This document shows, piece after piece, positions 45,594-54,361 of a stretch of DNA of 64,000 nucleotides. Position 1 is the first letter of the stretch; the number at the start of each line of letters is the position of its first letter. The notes below the pieces were generated by a model, which worked only from the letters and a program-made list of their open reading frames with translations, was not told where the DNA came from and did not search any database. The position numbers and the translations under genes are program-made. Source of the stretch: Aalborgiella sp963841045 (GTDB lineage Bacteria > Pseudomonadota > Gammaproteobacteria > Burkholderiales > Burkholderiaceae_C); contig CAWJBD010000006.1 of the NCBI GenBank assembly GCA_963841045.1, forward strand, positions 62,001-126,000. Reading direction: 5' to 3'.

Positions 45594-46760
45594 TTATGAG
45601 GAAGTCAAATTAACGCCTTTGCTGGCGTTGTTCTCCACTTTGTCGATGCAACGCACCACCAGTTTATTCAAGGCATCAGGCAAAAAGGTTGCAATATTCG
45701 ATTTTTTGGAATGGTGCATCAGTGCTGACAATGCTGCGCCCAGCTCAGAAGCTGCCAAAGCTGCTTTCAGGCCATCTTTCATCACATCAATGAAATAGGG
45801 GTAAAACAGGTGCCCAGAGATGCGTGAGTCACCACGACCCACACCATGCTTGCCAGCCAAATCTTTGGATACCAGAGGGTCACCAAACTCGACGGCAACC
45901 TTGGTTGATTCTTCAATATCCAAAGGCAAATGAATCAGGTATTGCTTGTTTTGATACTGGTAGCAGGTTAATGAACCACCACTGGAGAAGCCCAAAGCAA
46001 ATGTCATGCTGGGATCCATGTGCGGGTTGTGGTTCTTGGTGAAACGTTGGGTGATGTTCAACAATGCATCATTGGACATTTCGTCTGGGAAAACCTGCGT
46101 TCCAAACTTCTCAATCAACTCATCATCGTTGAGACAAACGATCACGTCGTTGTTCCCCACACGTGGCTTGATCGAATCAAAACCAATGCCGGTTGGCACA
46201 ATGATTTGTGGACCTAAATAGCTGTTCAAATAACCGGGTGTGATGATTGGAATGTCATCGGCACGACGAAAACGGGTACGAATTTCGTCATCCAGCGTAT
46301 CGATTGGGGGATGAGGTGATACCAACAAATAAGTGCGTCCATGCGCATTGCCGTTGAAACATTCGCGTGGACCCCAAATCGGTGTGTAAATGGGAACGAC
46401 ATTCACATCGTTGTAAATGAATCGATTCAAATCTTGCTGGGCGATAGAAGATTGGTCTTCTGGCACGATCACTTTGAATTGAATATCAATTTGCATCGCA
46501 GCATACAGCGCCACCATGTTTAAGAACACATTGCTGGTATTGCCACCAGACGTGGGTGCCATCACTTCTTTGCGATCAATGAAGTATTCTGGTTGGTCGT
46601 CAACATTGAGCTTGAGCTGAAACCCACTTTCAGTCTTGGTAACGGTTTTCAGCGGGATTTTGTTGTAGCGGTACTTCGGAATATCAACAAAGTGCTCAAC
46701 GAAATAATCGTTGACCGGAACCCCAATCGCGCGCATCTTAGGCATAAACAAAGAACCCAT
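45594..46760 (-). CDS. Unrecognised 388-residue protein with possible PLP fold-type II features
   Basis: Start ATG 46760 has GGAG 9 bp upstream, so it is a well-formed gene. I do not recognise the family. Two segments recall fold-type II PLP enzymes: APTSGGNTSN, similar to the TSGNTG loop of the CysM encoded elsewhere in this window, followed about 25 residues later by KVIVPEDQSS (compare LIMPEDLS), and LGFSSGGSLTCY, like the Gly-rich phosphate loop. However, the canonical catalytic motif SVKDR is absent; several lysines lie in the right region (YNKIPLKT). There is no signal peptide and no membrane segment. It has no operon partner: the tRNA and repeat lie downstream and a thioredoxin-like gene about 165 bp upstream. 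Confidence 0.6.
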   Translation of the reverse strand: MGSLFMPKMRAIGVPVNDYFVEHFVDIPKYRYNKIPLKTVTKTESGFQLKLNVDDQPEYFIDRKEVMAPTSGGNTSNVFLNMVALYAAMQIDIQFKVIVPEDQSSIAQQDLNRFIYNDVNVVPIYTPIWGPRECFNGNAHGRTYLLVSPHPPIDTLDDEIRTRFRRADDIPIITPGYLNSYLGPQIIVPTGIGFDSIKPRVGNNDVIVCLNDDELIEKFGTQVFPDEMSNDALLNITQRFTKNHNPHMDPSMTFALGFSSGGSLTCYQYQNKQYLIHLPLDIEESTKVAVEFGDPLVSKDLAGKHGVGRGDSRISGHLFYPYFIDVMKDGLKAALAASELGAALSALMHHSKKSNIATFLPDALNKLVVRCIDKVENNASKGVNLTSS

Positions 46761-46926
46761 CGCTCACGTCTCCTCTAAGTTTTAATTAATTAATCAATCA
46801 CTTATATATGGAGCGCATTTATTCGGATGAATCTGTCTCATACAAAGCGTCTGCGACTTAGTATGACATGGAATGTGAAAATCTTACGCCTTTCTGACGC
46901 AAGAGATTCATCAAAGTATTTATGAA

Positions 46927-47495
46927 TCAAATAAGCTTGGCTATGTCTTCGACATCAAATTCGTTCATCATGCCTGACTCGATTTTGATGACTCTACCAT
47001 CACGCCCGATGATTGCTGTAGATGGCAAACCTCTTGGTTTCGGGTATTTCGCTTCCATTTCTGTTGTCATGAATGCAGCAGGAAATGTGAAACCTTTTTT
47101 CTGAAGATACCCAACAGCGGCTTCTTTTCGACTATCGGTTGAGAACGTCAGCATTTGCAAACCTTTGTTGCGATTGGCCTGCCATAGTTTTTCCATCAAT
47201 GGGCTTTGCACCGCACAAAATGGACACCAGCTTGCCCACCAATAGATCACCAAAATCTGGTCTTTGGCTTGACTGGCCGTGAAAGTTTTGCCATTCAGCA
47301 AGGGTACATCGACCAATTAACTGTTTGACCAACTGCTGGAAATTCCGCACCCGAGCGGCTACCGCCAAATGGCATCATAGGAAACTGCATCTGTGCTTGT
47401 GCCGTGTTAGACAACAATCCTGTGATGAGACTGGAAGATAGAGCTGCACCCGTTGAGATACGACCCAAAGCCTGACGGCGATTGATATGTTGCAT
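46927..47495 (-). CDS. TlpA-like thioredoxin-family protein, exported, frameshifted
   Basis: Periplasmic redoxin of about 189 residues. The N-terminus MQHINRRQALGRISTG has a twin-arginine-like start and an AQAQ cleavage site at about residue 35. The mature domain has the redox motif WWASWCPFCAVQSPLM and the late GLPSTAIIGRDGRV with a cis-Pro loop. The frame breaks at about 47313: one G is missing from a GGG run on the coding strand; restoring it joins GQTVNW to VDVPLLNGKTF. The likely role is thiol reduction or cytochrome c maturation-like redox work; no partner is adjacent. Confidence 0.82.
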
Positions 47496-47650
47496 GTGTT
47501 TTGCGCTTTACAAGATATTTGAATAGCGCGGATGATAGCCTATCTACAGCAAATGGCTAATACCCCTGAAGGCCTAGGAACGAAGCTGAAAAAGGAGAAA
47601 TGGTACGCAGCACGGCACTGATTGAGTGCCAAAAACGCTCACACAGAGCT

Positions 47651-48382
47651 TTATTCGCCCAAATACGCCGCTCTGACTTTAGGGTCGCTCAACATATCAT
47701 GGGCTTTGCCATTCATGGTGATGAGGCCAGATTCCATCACATAACCTCGATCAGCAATACTTAAGGCTCGGCTGGCGTTTTGTTCAACCAACAATACCGT
47801 GACGCCTTTGGACGACACATCTTTCACCACTTCAAAAATTTTATCAACCATGATGGGAGATAACCCCATTGAGGGTTCATCCAATAACAGCACCTTGGGT
47901 CGGCTCATCAGCGCACGGCCCATTGCCAACATTTGCTGTTCACCACCGCTCATGGTGCCAGCCAATTGGTCTTTGCGTTCTTTCAAGCGCGGAAATGTAG
48001 CGAATACCATTTCCACATCGTTGGCAATTTCGGCTTTGTCGTTGCGAATGTAGGCACCCATGGCCAAGTTTTCTAAGATGGTCATGCGGGTGAATACGCC
48101 GCGACCTTCTGGCACCATCGCCAAACCTTGGTGCACCAAATCCCAAGCGCCCTTGCCTTTGATGCTATGGCCCATGAAATGAATATCACCTTCGGTGAAT
48201 GGCAAACCACCCGTGATGGCTTTCATGGTGGTGGTTTTGCCAGCACCGTTGGAGCCAATCAAGGTCACCAACTCGCCTTCGTGCACTTCAAAATCAACGC
48301 CTTTAACCGCTTGAATTCCACCGTAGCCAACTTTAAGCCCAGTGACTTTGAGTAGCGTTTGTCCTGTTGTTGTATTTGACAT
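47651..48382 (-). CDS. livF: Branched-chain amino acid ABC transporter ATP-binding protein LivF
   Basis: 243-residue ATPase: Walker A GSNGAGKTT, signature MSGGEQQM, Walker B VLLLDEPSMGLSP, switch region LLVEQNA. It ends the four-gene operon livH-livM-livG-livF on the minus strand. Compared with the ATPase at 34068 it has the standard LivF switch segment (VEQNA), which supports a real amino acid importer here. Confidence 0.9.
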   Translation of the reverse strand: MSNTTTGQTLLKVTGLKVGYGGIQAVKGVDFEVHEGELVTLIGSNGAGKTTTMKAITGGLPFTEGDIHFMGHSIKGKGAWDLVHQGLAMVPEGRGVFTRMTILENLAMGAYIRNDKAEIANDVEMVFATFPRLKERKDQLAGTMSGGEQQMLAMGRALMSRPKVLLLDEPSMGLSPIMVDKIFEVVKDVSSKGVTVLLVEQNASRALSIADRGYVMESGLITMNGKAHDMLSDPKVRAAYLGE

Positions 48383-48424
48383 GCTGTATCCCTAAATTCG
48401 TCTAATTCTTTTTTAAATATGCGC

Positions 48425-49195
48425 TCAATGTCCGCTCGTACCCAAGTAGGCTTCAATGACTTTGGGGTTGGCTCGCACTTCAGCAGCCGTGCCTTCAGCA
48501 ATTTGTTTGCCATAGTCCAATACGGTCAAGCGATCACACAAACCCATCACCAATTTCACATCGTGTTCAATCAGCAAGATGGTGCGGTTATCGTTGCGAA
48601 TGCGGTCAATCAATTCACGCAATTGCACTTTTTCGGTGGCATTCATACCAGCTGCGGGCTCATCCAATGCAATAAGTTGTGGATCAGTCGCCAAAGCACG
48701 TGCAATTTCTAAGCGGCGTTGGTCGCCGTAGCTCAAGGTGCGGGCTTTGTAGTCAGCCAATTGGCCGATGCCCACATAGTCAAGTAGCTCCTGCGCGCGC
48801 TTGGCAATGGCGCGTTCTTCAGCTTGAAAACCACTGGTGCGGAATATCGCACCAATTAAGCCCGAATGCGTGCGAATGTGGCGACCGACCATCACATTCT
48901 CTAAAGCTGTCATTTCAGCGAACAAACGTATGTTTTGAAAGGTACGCGCGATGCCTGCTTTGGCCACTTCATGCACCGCAGTGGGTTGGTATGCTTTACC
49001 GGCCAGTTCAAACGTGCCGCTATCTGGGGTGTACAAACCCGTCAGCACGTTGAAAAATGTGGTTTTACCAGCGCCGTTAGGGCCAATCAAGCCATAAACT
49101 TGCCCGCGTTTGATGGTGATGCCCACATCGCTTAATGCTTGCAGACCACCGAAACGTTTGGATACGCCTTTGACATTGAGAACGATATCGCTCAT
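48425..49195 (-). CDS. livG: Branched-chain amino acid ABC transporter ATP-binding protein LivG
   Basis: 256 residues: Walker A GPNGAGKTT, RTFQNIRLF Q-loop, signature LSYGDQRRLEIARAL, Walker B LIALDEPAAGMN, H-loop LIEHDVKLVM. The insertion after the Q-loop (ENVMVGRHIRTHSGL) is typical of LivG. It lies 17 bp after livM and 42 bp before livF. Confidence 0.92.
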   Translation of the reverse strand: MSDIVLNVKGVSKRFGGLQALSDVGITIKRGQVYGLIGPNGAGKTTFFNVLTGLYTPDSGTFELAGKAYQPTAVHEVAKAGIARTFQNIRLFAEMTALENVMVGRHIRTHSGLIGAIFRTSGFQAEERAIAKRAQELLDYVGIGQLADYKARTLSYGDQRRLEIARALATDPQLIALDEPAAGMNATEKVQLRELIDRIRNDNRTILLIEHDVKLVMGLCDRLTVLDYGKQIAEGTAAEVRANPKVIEAYLGTSGH

Positions 49196-49212
49196 GCTTA
49201 GTTCTCCTGTGA

Positions 49213-50307
49213 TTAAGATTTGGTTGATGGGGTTTGCAATGACTTGCCGTGTTCAGGCGAAGGCCACAATCCGCGTGGGCGCATCAGCATGACGCCAATC
49301 ATGGCCAAGGCAATCAACAATTGACGCAATATCGATGCATCTAAACGACCACCACTCATGTCTTGCAAGGGGCCAGCAACGTAACGCAGCACTTCAGGTA
49401 GGGACGCCAACAGCACAGCACCCAATACAACACCCGGCAAATGTCCCATGCCACCTAAAACAACCATGGCAACAATCATCACGGATTCCATCAAACCGAA
49501 TGATTCAGGTGACACAAAACCTTGGAACGATGCAAACATCGCGCCAGACAAACCACCAAATGTGGCACCCATACCAAATGCCATGAGTTTCAAATTGCGG
49601 GTATTGATGCCCATGGCTTTTGCGGCAATCTCATCTTCGCGAATGGCCATCCAAGCACGTCCCACACGCGACAACTGCAAACGATGGCTGATGATGAGGG
49701 TAAAGATCACCATCACCAAAAACAGGAAGTAATAGAAAGTCACCGAATTGATGTCAAAACCCAACACGTTCATTGATTTTGAAAAATCATGCCCAAACAA
49801 ACTGATGGAATGTATTCCGGAAATGCCACGTGGTCCATTGGTAATGTTGACTGGGCTTTCTAAATTGTTCATGAACACACGAATAATTTCGCCAAAACCC
49901 AAAGTCACAATCGCCAAATAATCGCCCCGCAATTTCAGTGTGGGTGCGCCCAATATCATGCCAAACAAACCCGCGACCAGCGCCGCAATGGGCGCTATCA
50001 CCCAAAATGAAAGGTGAATGCCTTCAGGAAACATGGCAGCAATAGCCGGTATGTTTTCTGTCAAATGTGGCGAAGCCAAAAGTGCGTACAAATAAGCACC
50101 AATCGCAAAAAACGCGACGTAGCCCAAGTCCAAAAGACCTGCATAACCCACCACAATATTAAGGCCTACAGCCAACAATACATAAAGCAAAGCTGTATCG
50201 GCAATGCGCACCCAAGCATTACCAAACGATTGCAAGATGAAGGGTAAAACAATGAGCAGAATGCCGCCTGCAATCATCATGGGAAGTTTGTTTTTTGTCA
50301 TATCCAT
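49213..50307 (-). CDS. livM: Branched-chain amino acid ABC transporter permease LivM
   Basis: 364-residue permease with about nine membrane helices. VGLNIVVGYAGLLDLGYVAFFAIGAYLYA and the loop AIREDEIAAKAMGINTRNLKL are hallmarks. The C-terminal extension of about 25 residues is polar. It pairs with LivH 47 bp upstream. Confidence 0.92.
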   Translation of the reverse strand: MDMTKNKLPMMIAGGILLIVLPFILQSFGNAWVRIADTALLYVLLAVGLNIVVGYAGLLDLGYVAFFAIGAYLYALLASPHLTENIPAIAAMFPEGIHLSFWVIAPIAALVAGLFGMILGAPTLKLRGDYLAIVTLGFGEIIRVFMNNLESPVNITNGPRGISGIHSISLFGHDFSKSMNVLGFDINSVTFYYFLFLVMVIFTLIISHRLQLSRVGRAWMAIREDEIAAKAMGINTRNLKLMAFGMGATFGGLSGAMFASFQGFVSPESFGLMESVMIVAMVVLGGMGHLPGVVLGAVLLASLPEVLRYVAGPLQDMSGGRLDASILRQLLIALAMIGVMLMRPRGLWPSPEHGKSLQTPSTKS

Positions 50308-50354
50308 ATCAGTGACTCTTTTTTGAATGGTTGATTGTTGTCGTAGCTGTATGT

Positions 50355-51284
50355 CTAAGCCCTGTCAGCCACGCGCTCACCCAGCAAGCCCGATGGTCGA
50401 ATGGTCAACATCAAAATCAGCACCACAAAAGCAAAAATGTCTGAATAGTGGCTTCCCAAAACATCGCCGGTCAATTCGCCCAAATAGCCTGAACCAATCG
50501 ATTCAATCAAGCCCAACAACAAACCACCCACAACGGCACCGCCTAAATTGCCAATACCACCAAAAACCGCCGCCACAAACGCTTTCAAGCCTGGCATAAA
50601 GCCCATGGTGTACTGCACCGTGCCATAGTTGGCCGCCCACATGACGCCTGCAATGGCAGCCAGTACTGCGCCAATGATGAAGGTGGCAGAAATAACAGTA
50701 TCAGGTCGCACACCCATTAATCCCGCAACACGCGGGTTTTCAGCCGTGGCGCGCATGGCACGTCCCAGACGTGTATGGTTCACTAGGTACATCAAGATCG
50801 CCAACGAAATAGCCGTCACACCCAAAATCAACACTTGCGTCACCGTAATCACCGCGCCGGCAAATTCAATCGGCTCTGATGGCAACAAATATGGAAATGG
50901 CTTAGGGTTGGGTGTCCAAACAATGCGTGCCAGTGTTTGCAACAACAAAGACATGCCCATGGCAGTGATCAGTGGGGCCAGTTTGGGGCTGTTGCGCAAT
51001 GGTCGGTATGCCATTTTTTCAACCACATAGTTCAAGGTTGCCGCCACGATACTGGCAATGATGACCGCTAACAGCAGTATCAACCAACCTGGCGCGCCGG
51101 GCATGGCATCTTTCATCAAGCTGATGATGGTCCAACTGGTCATGGCGCCCACCATCAAAATTTCGCCGTGGGCAAAGTTAATCAAACCAATAATGCCGTA
51201 AACCATGGTGTAACCCAAAGCTACCAAGGCATACATACTTCCTAAAACCAGACCGTTGATGATCTGCTGTAACAATACTTCCAT
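50355..51284 (-). CDS. livH: Branched-chain amino acid ABC transporter permease LivH
   Basis: 309-residue permease: GLVLGSMYALVALGYTMVYGIIGLINFAHGEILMVGA at the N-terminus and GGIGNLGGAVVGGLLLGLIES later, as in all LivH proteins; the loop MRATAENPRVAGLMGV contacts the ATPase. It is the first gene of the operon. No substrate-binding protein gene is adjacent on either side within the window, so a binding protein must be encoded elsewhere. Confidence 0.93.
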   Translation of the reverse strand: MEVLLQQIINGLVLGSMYALVALGYTMVYGIIGLINFAHGEILMVGAMTSWTIISLMKDAMPGAPGWLILLLAVIIASIVAATLNYVVEKMAYRPLRNSPKLAPLITAMGMSLLLQTLARIVWTPNPKPFPYLLPSEPIEFAGAVITVTQVLILGVTAISLAILMYLVNHTRLGRAMRATAENPRVAGLMGVRPDTVISATFIIGAVLAAIAGVMWAANYGTVQYTMGFMPGLKAFVAAVFGGIGNLGGAVVGGLLLGLIESIGSGYLGELTGDVLGSHYSDIFAFVVLILMLTIRPSGLLGERVADRA

Positions 51285-51379
51285 GTGTTGAACTCCAATT
51301 TCTGTCTGCTGAGATTGTAGCGAAGTGACTAATCGGGTTTACCCTCAATCACCATTCATTAAGGACATTAACTCATGCC

Positions 51380-52680
51380 TCAAATGTTTGATTTCGCATT
51401 CAATGCCCGCAGTTCACGCAGCTTGGCGGCAATCTTAATTTCCAAACCACGCTCAACAGGCTCGTAGAACAAAGCATCTTTCATGCCATCTGGTAAATAG
51501 TGTTCGCCGGCGGCAAAGCCATCTGCTTCGTCGTGTGCATAGCGGTAGCCCTTGCCGTAATCCAAATCTTTCATCAATTGGGTGGGCGCATTGCGCAAAT
51601 GCATGGGTACAGGCCGCGTACCGTCTTTTTTAATGTGGGCTTTCACGGCTTTGTAGGCTTTGTACACAGCGTTCGATTTGGGAGCCATGGCCAAATAAAC
51701 CACGCATTGCGCCAAAGTGAGTTCACCTTCGGGCGAACCCAATCGTTCATAGGTGTTGGCAGCATCCAAAGCCATGGTCAAGGCACGCGGGTCGGCCAAA
51801 CCAATGTCCTCGCTGGCCATGCGAATCATGCGCCTGGCCATGTAGCGCGGGTCAGCGCCGCCGTCCAACATGCGCACCAGCCAATACAAAGCTGCATCAG
51901 GGTCGCTGCCACGCACGCTTTTGTGCAGCGCACTGATGGTGTCGTAAAACTGCTCGCCCCCTTTGTCGTAGCGGCGCATGCGCTCACCCAGCACTTTGTT
52001 GAGCCAAGCGTCTGTGATGGTGCTGATTTTTTCATTTGCAGCAGCAACATACAAGGTTTCCAAGGTATTCAACAAACGCCGCGCATCGCCATCTGCGTAG
52101 GCAATGAGTTTTTGTTTTGCTATATTATCAATAGCGGCATAGGCAGTATTCATGCCGGCTACAGCCATAATTTGCTCTAAATCTTCGCTAGATAAGGCCT
52201 GCAACACATAAACCGCTGCACGCGACAACAACGCCGAATTCACCTCAAAAGATGGGTTTTCAGTGGTGGCACCAATGAAGGTGAACAAACCGCTTTCCAC
52301 GTGCGGTAAAAACGCGTCTTGCTGCGATTTGTTGAAGCGATGAACCTCATCCACAAACACAATCGTTTGTTTGCCTTGCCCTTGCCAAATACTGGCCTGC
52401 TCCACCGCTTCGCGAATATCTTTCACACCGCCCAATGTTGCACTGATGGTGATGAACTGCGCATCAAACGCATTCGCCATCAGACGCGCAATCGTCGTCT
52501 TACCCACCCCAGGCGGCCCCCACAGAATACAACTGTGCGGTTGCCCCGACTCAAACGCCACCCGCAGCGCCATCCCCTCCCCCAACAAATGTTGTTGCCC
52601 CACTACGTCACCCAAAGTTTTTGGGCGTAAGCGTTCTGCGAGAGGAATGTGGGGTTAAAACTAATTGTTGGACTGGTCAT
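51380..52680 (-). CDS. rarA: Replication-associated recombination protein RarA (MgsA), with repeat segment and 5' frameshift
   Basis: AAA+ clamp-loader-like ATPase acting at stalled forks. Motifs: Walker A LWGPPGVGKTT, Walker B VFVDEVHRF, sensor IGATTENPSFEVNSALLSRA, and a C-terminal tetramerisation part. The conserved N-terminus PLAERLRPKTLGDVVGQQHLLG is only partly in the frame that starts at 52615; upstream codons lack an ATG and run into a stop. Reading from ATG 52680 requires one base to be added at about 52641-52652, so a 5' frameshift is likely. A repeat copy at 52118-52166 is translated as VAGMNTAYAAIDNIAKQ between the AAA+ and lid regions. Confidence 0.9.
52118..52166 (-). repeat. 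Dispersed repeat copy 10 (inside rarA)
   Basis: Reverse-orientation copy: TGCTATATTATCAATAGC, GGCATAGGCAGT, then ATTCATGCCGGCTACAGCC. It is read in frame within rarA; the consensus in-frame TGA is replaced by TAT here. Confidence 0.75.
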
Positions 52681-53581
52681 ATTTATATTTTATGAGTTAC
52701 ATATGTATACCAGAACGTCAACTCAGTCTAAATACCGTATGCATCGTCAATGACATTAACTGATATGGGCAATAGTGCAAGTGTATCTTCAACAAACAAA
52801 CAAATAGGAATTCAATCACGGAATTCGCTAATAAGAAGTCGTATACGCTATTCACAATGCTAATGATATACTATTCTTCATGCCTTTCATTTTCAGGTTT
52901 GCAGATGATTCAAACAGATGTTGTTGGTGCAATACGCAATTGAACAAGCTATGAAAAGACGCACTACGATAGTTGCTATATCCAGTTGATGCAATTCTGG
53001 GCAGATCAGCTTTCGAATACCCACAACTTAACTGAATTCAATTCGAAATGGGTCTGGACCTGAGAAATTGTTGACATCCGATATATGGGCGTGGTATTCA
53101 ACAGCAAGTGAGTTGAGCAAATCCAATTGATGATACGAACGATCCTGAGAAAAACAGACTTTGATTCGTGCGAAGTTGTACTACATACCGTCAATTAACT
53201 GGCTGAAGGAAGCGCTTAGGTGAGAAGCAGAAGTGCCTAATGCTGCAGATACTATTCCATGCACATGACCTTCGTAATTTCAAGTGCAGACTAGTGACAA
53301 TTGATCCGCGGGTCGTGCTTAAGTTGCTATACAGAACAATTTAAATCACGCAGGATATACTTTGTTTGCTGTAAACACAGAAAGAGTTCGGAAATGAACG
53401 GAACTCTCAAATCGGACTACTTGTCAATTACAGCTTAGAATGCCAAAAATGGCAGCAGTATTTTACGCCATGCGCCTAAGCAAGCAGTGAAATTCCACAA
53501 TAGCGATAATTGCGTTCATGATACCTTGTCTGAAGACCCAATGCAATCTGAGCTTACTATTCTAATTGCAACTGCTGACTA
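52681..53581. other. Gene-free AT-rich stretch of about 900 bp
   Basis: I find no convincing gene, tRNA, hairpin terminator or repeat copy here. The stretch is richer in AT than its flanks. On the minus strand, one frame between about 53400 and 52890 contains several stop-free runs separated by single stops (for example a run with EYHAHISDVNNFSGPDPFRI ending at about 53022), which could be the remains of a decayed gene, but I could not identify it. Confidence 0.4.
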
Positions 53582-54287
53582 TTAACGAATCACATCCACC
53601 CCAGCTGGTGGTGTGAATTTGAAAGCATCAGCAGCAAATTTGGGATTGAGTTGCGAGTTGGTGAAGGTCATCACCGAACGTTGACCGAAGCTGTCGAGGA
53701 TTTCTAGATACCGACAAACTGACTGATTTGTCCGCACCAGTTTTCAAGCCCACTTTAATTGTTTGAATTTGACCATCTGCCTGCTTGGGGGTGGCAAGCA
53801 CCCATTGCAAACCGTCGGCATCGGGTGCGTTTTGCAATTTGAATTGGGCTTCTAAGGCTTTCAAATTGGGGGCGCTGGCGATCAAGGCTGCTGGTGTTGA
53901 ACCCAAAGTTTGCGACTGCTTTTTGGCGGTGATTTGGTTCAGGTCCAAGTCATACAGCCACAGCGTTGTGCCATCAGCCACGATGGTTTGTTCAAACGGT
54001 TTTTTGTAGCTGAATTTGAATCGATTGGGGCGCACAAACTCAAATGTGCCAGTGGATGTTTTGACTTTAGCAACGGCTTTTTCGTCCGTGTTGTTGCTGG
54101 TTTTCGGCGGGCTGGTGACGACTTGGGTGAAATCGGCTTTGCCTGATTGTGTCGATTTCAGGTAATTATCCAACAATGCCAAAGAATTTATGCCATTTTG
54201 AGCTGTAGCCGGCGTATTTATTGCGTAGAGTGCTATTATAAATATAGCAATATTAGCCACCCACTTCATTCGCCCTACAGATTTCAT
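53582..54287 (-). CDS. lolA: Outer-membrane lipoprotein carrier LolA, repeat-derived signal peptide, frameshifted C-terminus
   Basis: Periplasmic chaperone that carries lipoproteins from LolCDE to LolB. Start ATG 54287 has AAGG 7 bp upstream. The signal peptide is residues 1-29: basic MKSVGRMKWV, hydrophobic IAIFIIAL, and cleavage site ATA before Q30. Codons 13-29 fall on dispersed repeat copy 11. The mature part shows LDNYLKSTQSGKADFTQVV, GTFEFVRPNRFKFSYKKPFEQTIVADG and LWLYDLDLNQI. The frame breaks at about 53708 (one base too many); corrected, it continues LEILDSFGQRSVMTFTNSQL to PPAGVDVIR at 53582, giving 234 residues. It lies 74 bp after ftsK, the usual beta-proteobacterial order. Confidence 0.9.
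54202..54249 (+). repeat. Dispersed repeat copy 11 (signal peptide of lolA)
   Basis: GCTGTAGCCGGCGTATTTA, TTGCGTAGAG, then TGCTATTATAA...TATAGCA. Read on the minus strand it supplies the hydrophobic core and the INTPATA cleavage region of the LolA signal peptide. Confidence 0.88.
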
Positions 54288-54361
54288 TGCTTGCCTTAAT
54301 GTGTAAAAATTGACCGCTTTAAGCTGATTCACCAAGATGATTTGGCTTGATGCCAGTCAGC

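Noticed and set aside
53006..53194. Short minus-strand frame of 62 codons in the rarA-lolA gap
   Set aside because: No start context or motif; a different frame over the same bases looks more protein-like, though broken by stops, so no intact gene can be called.
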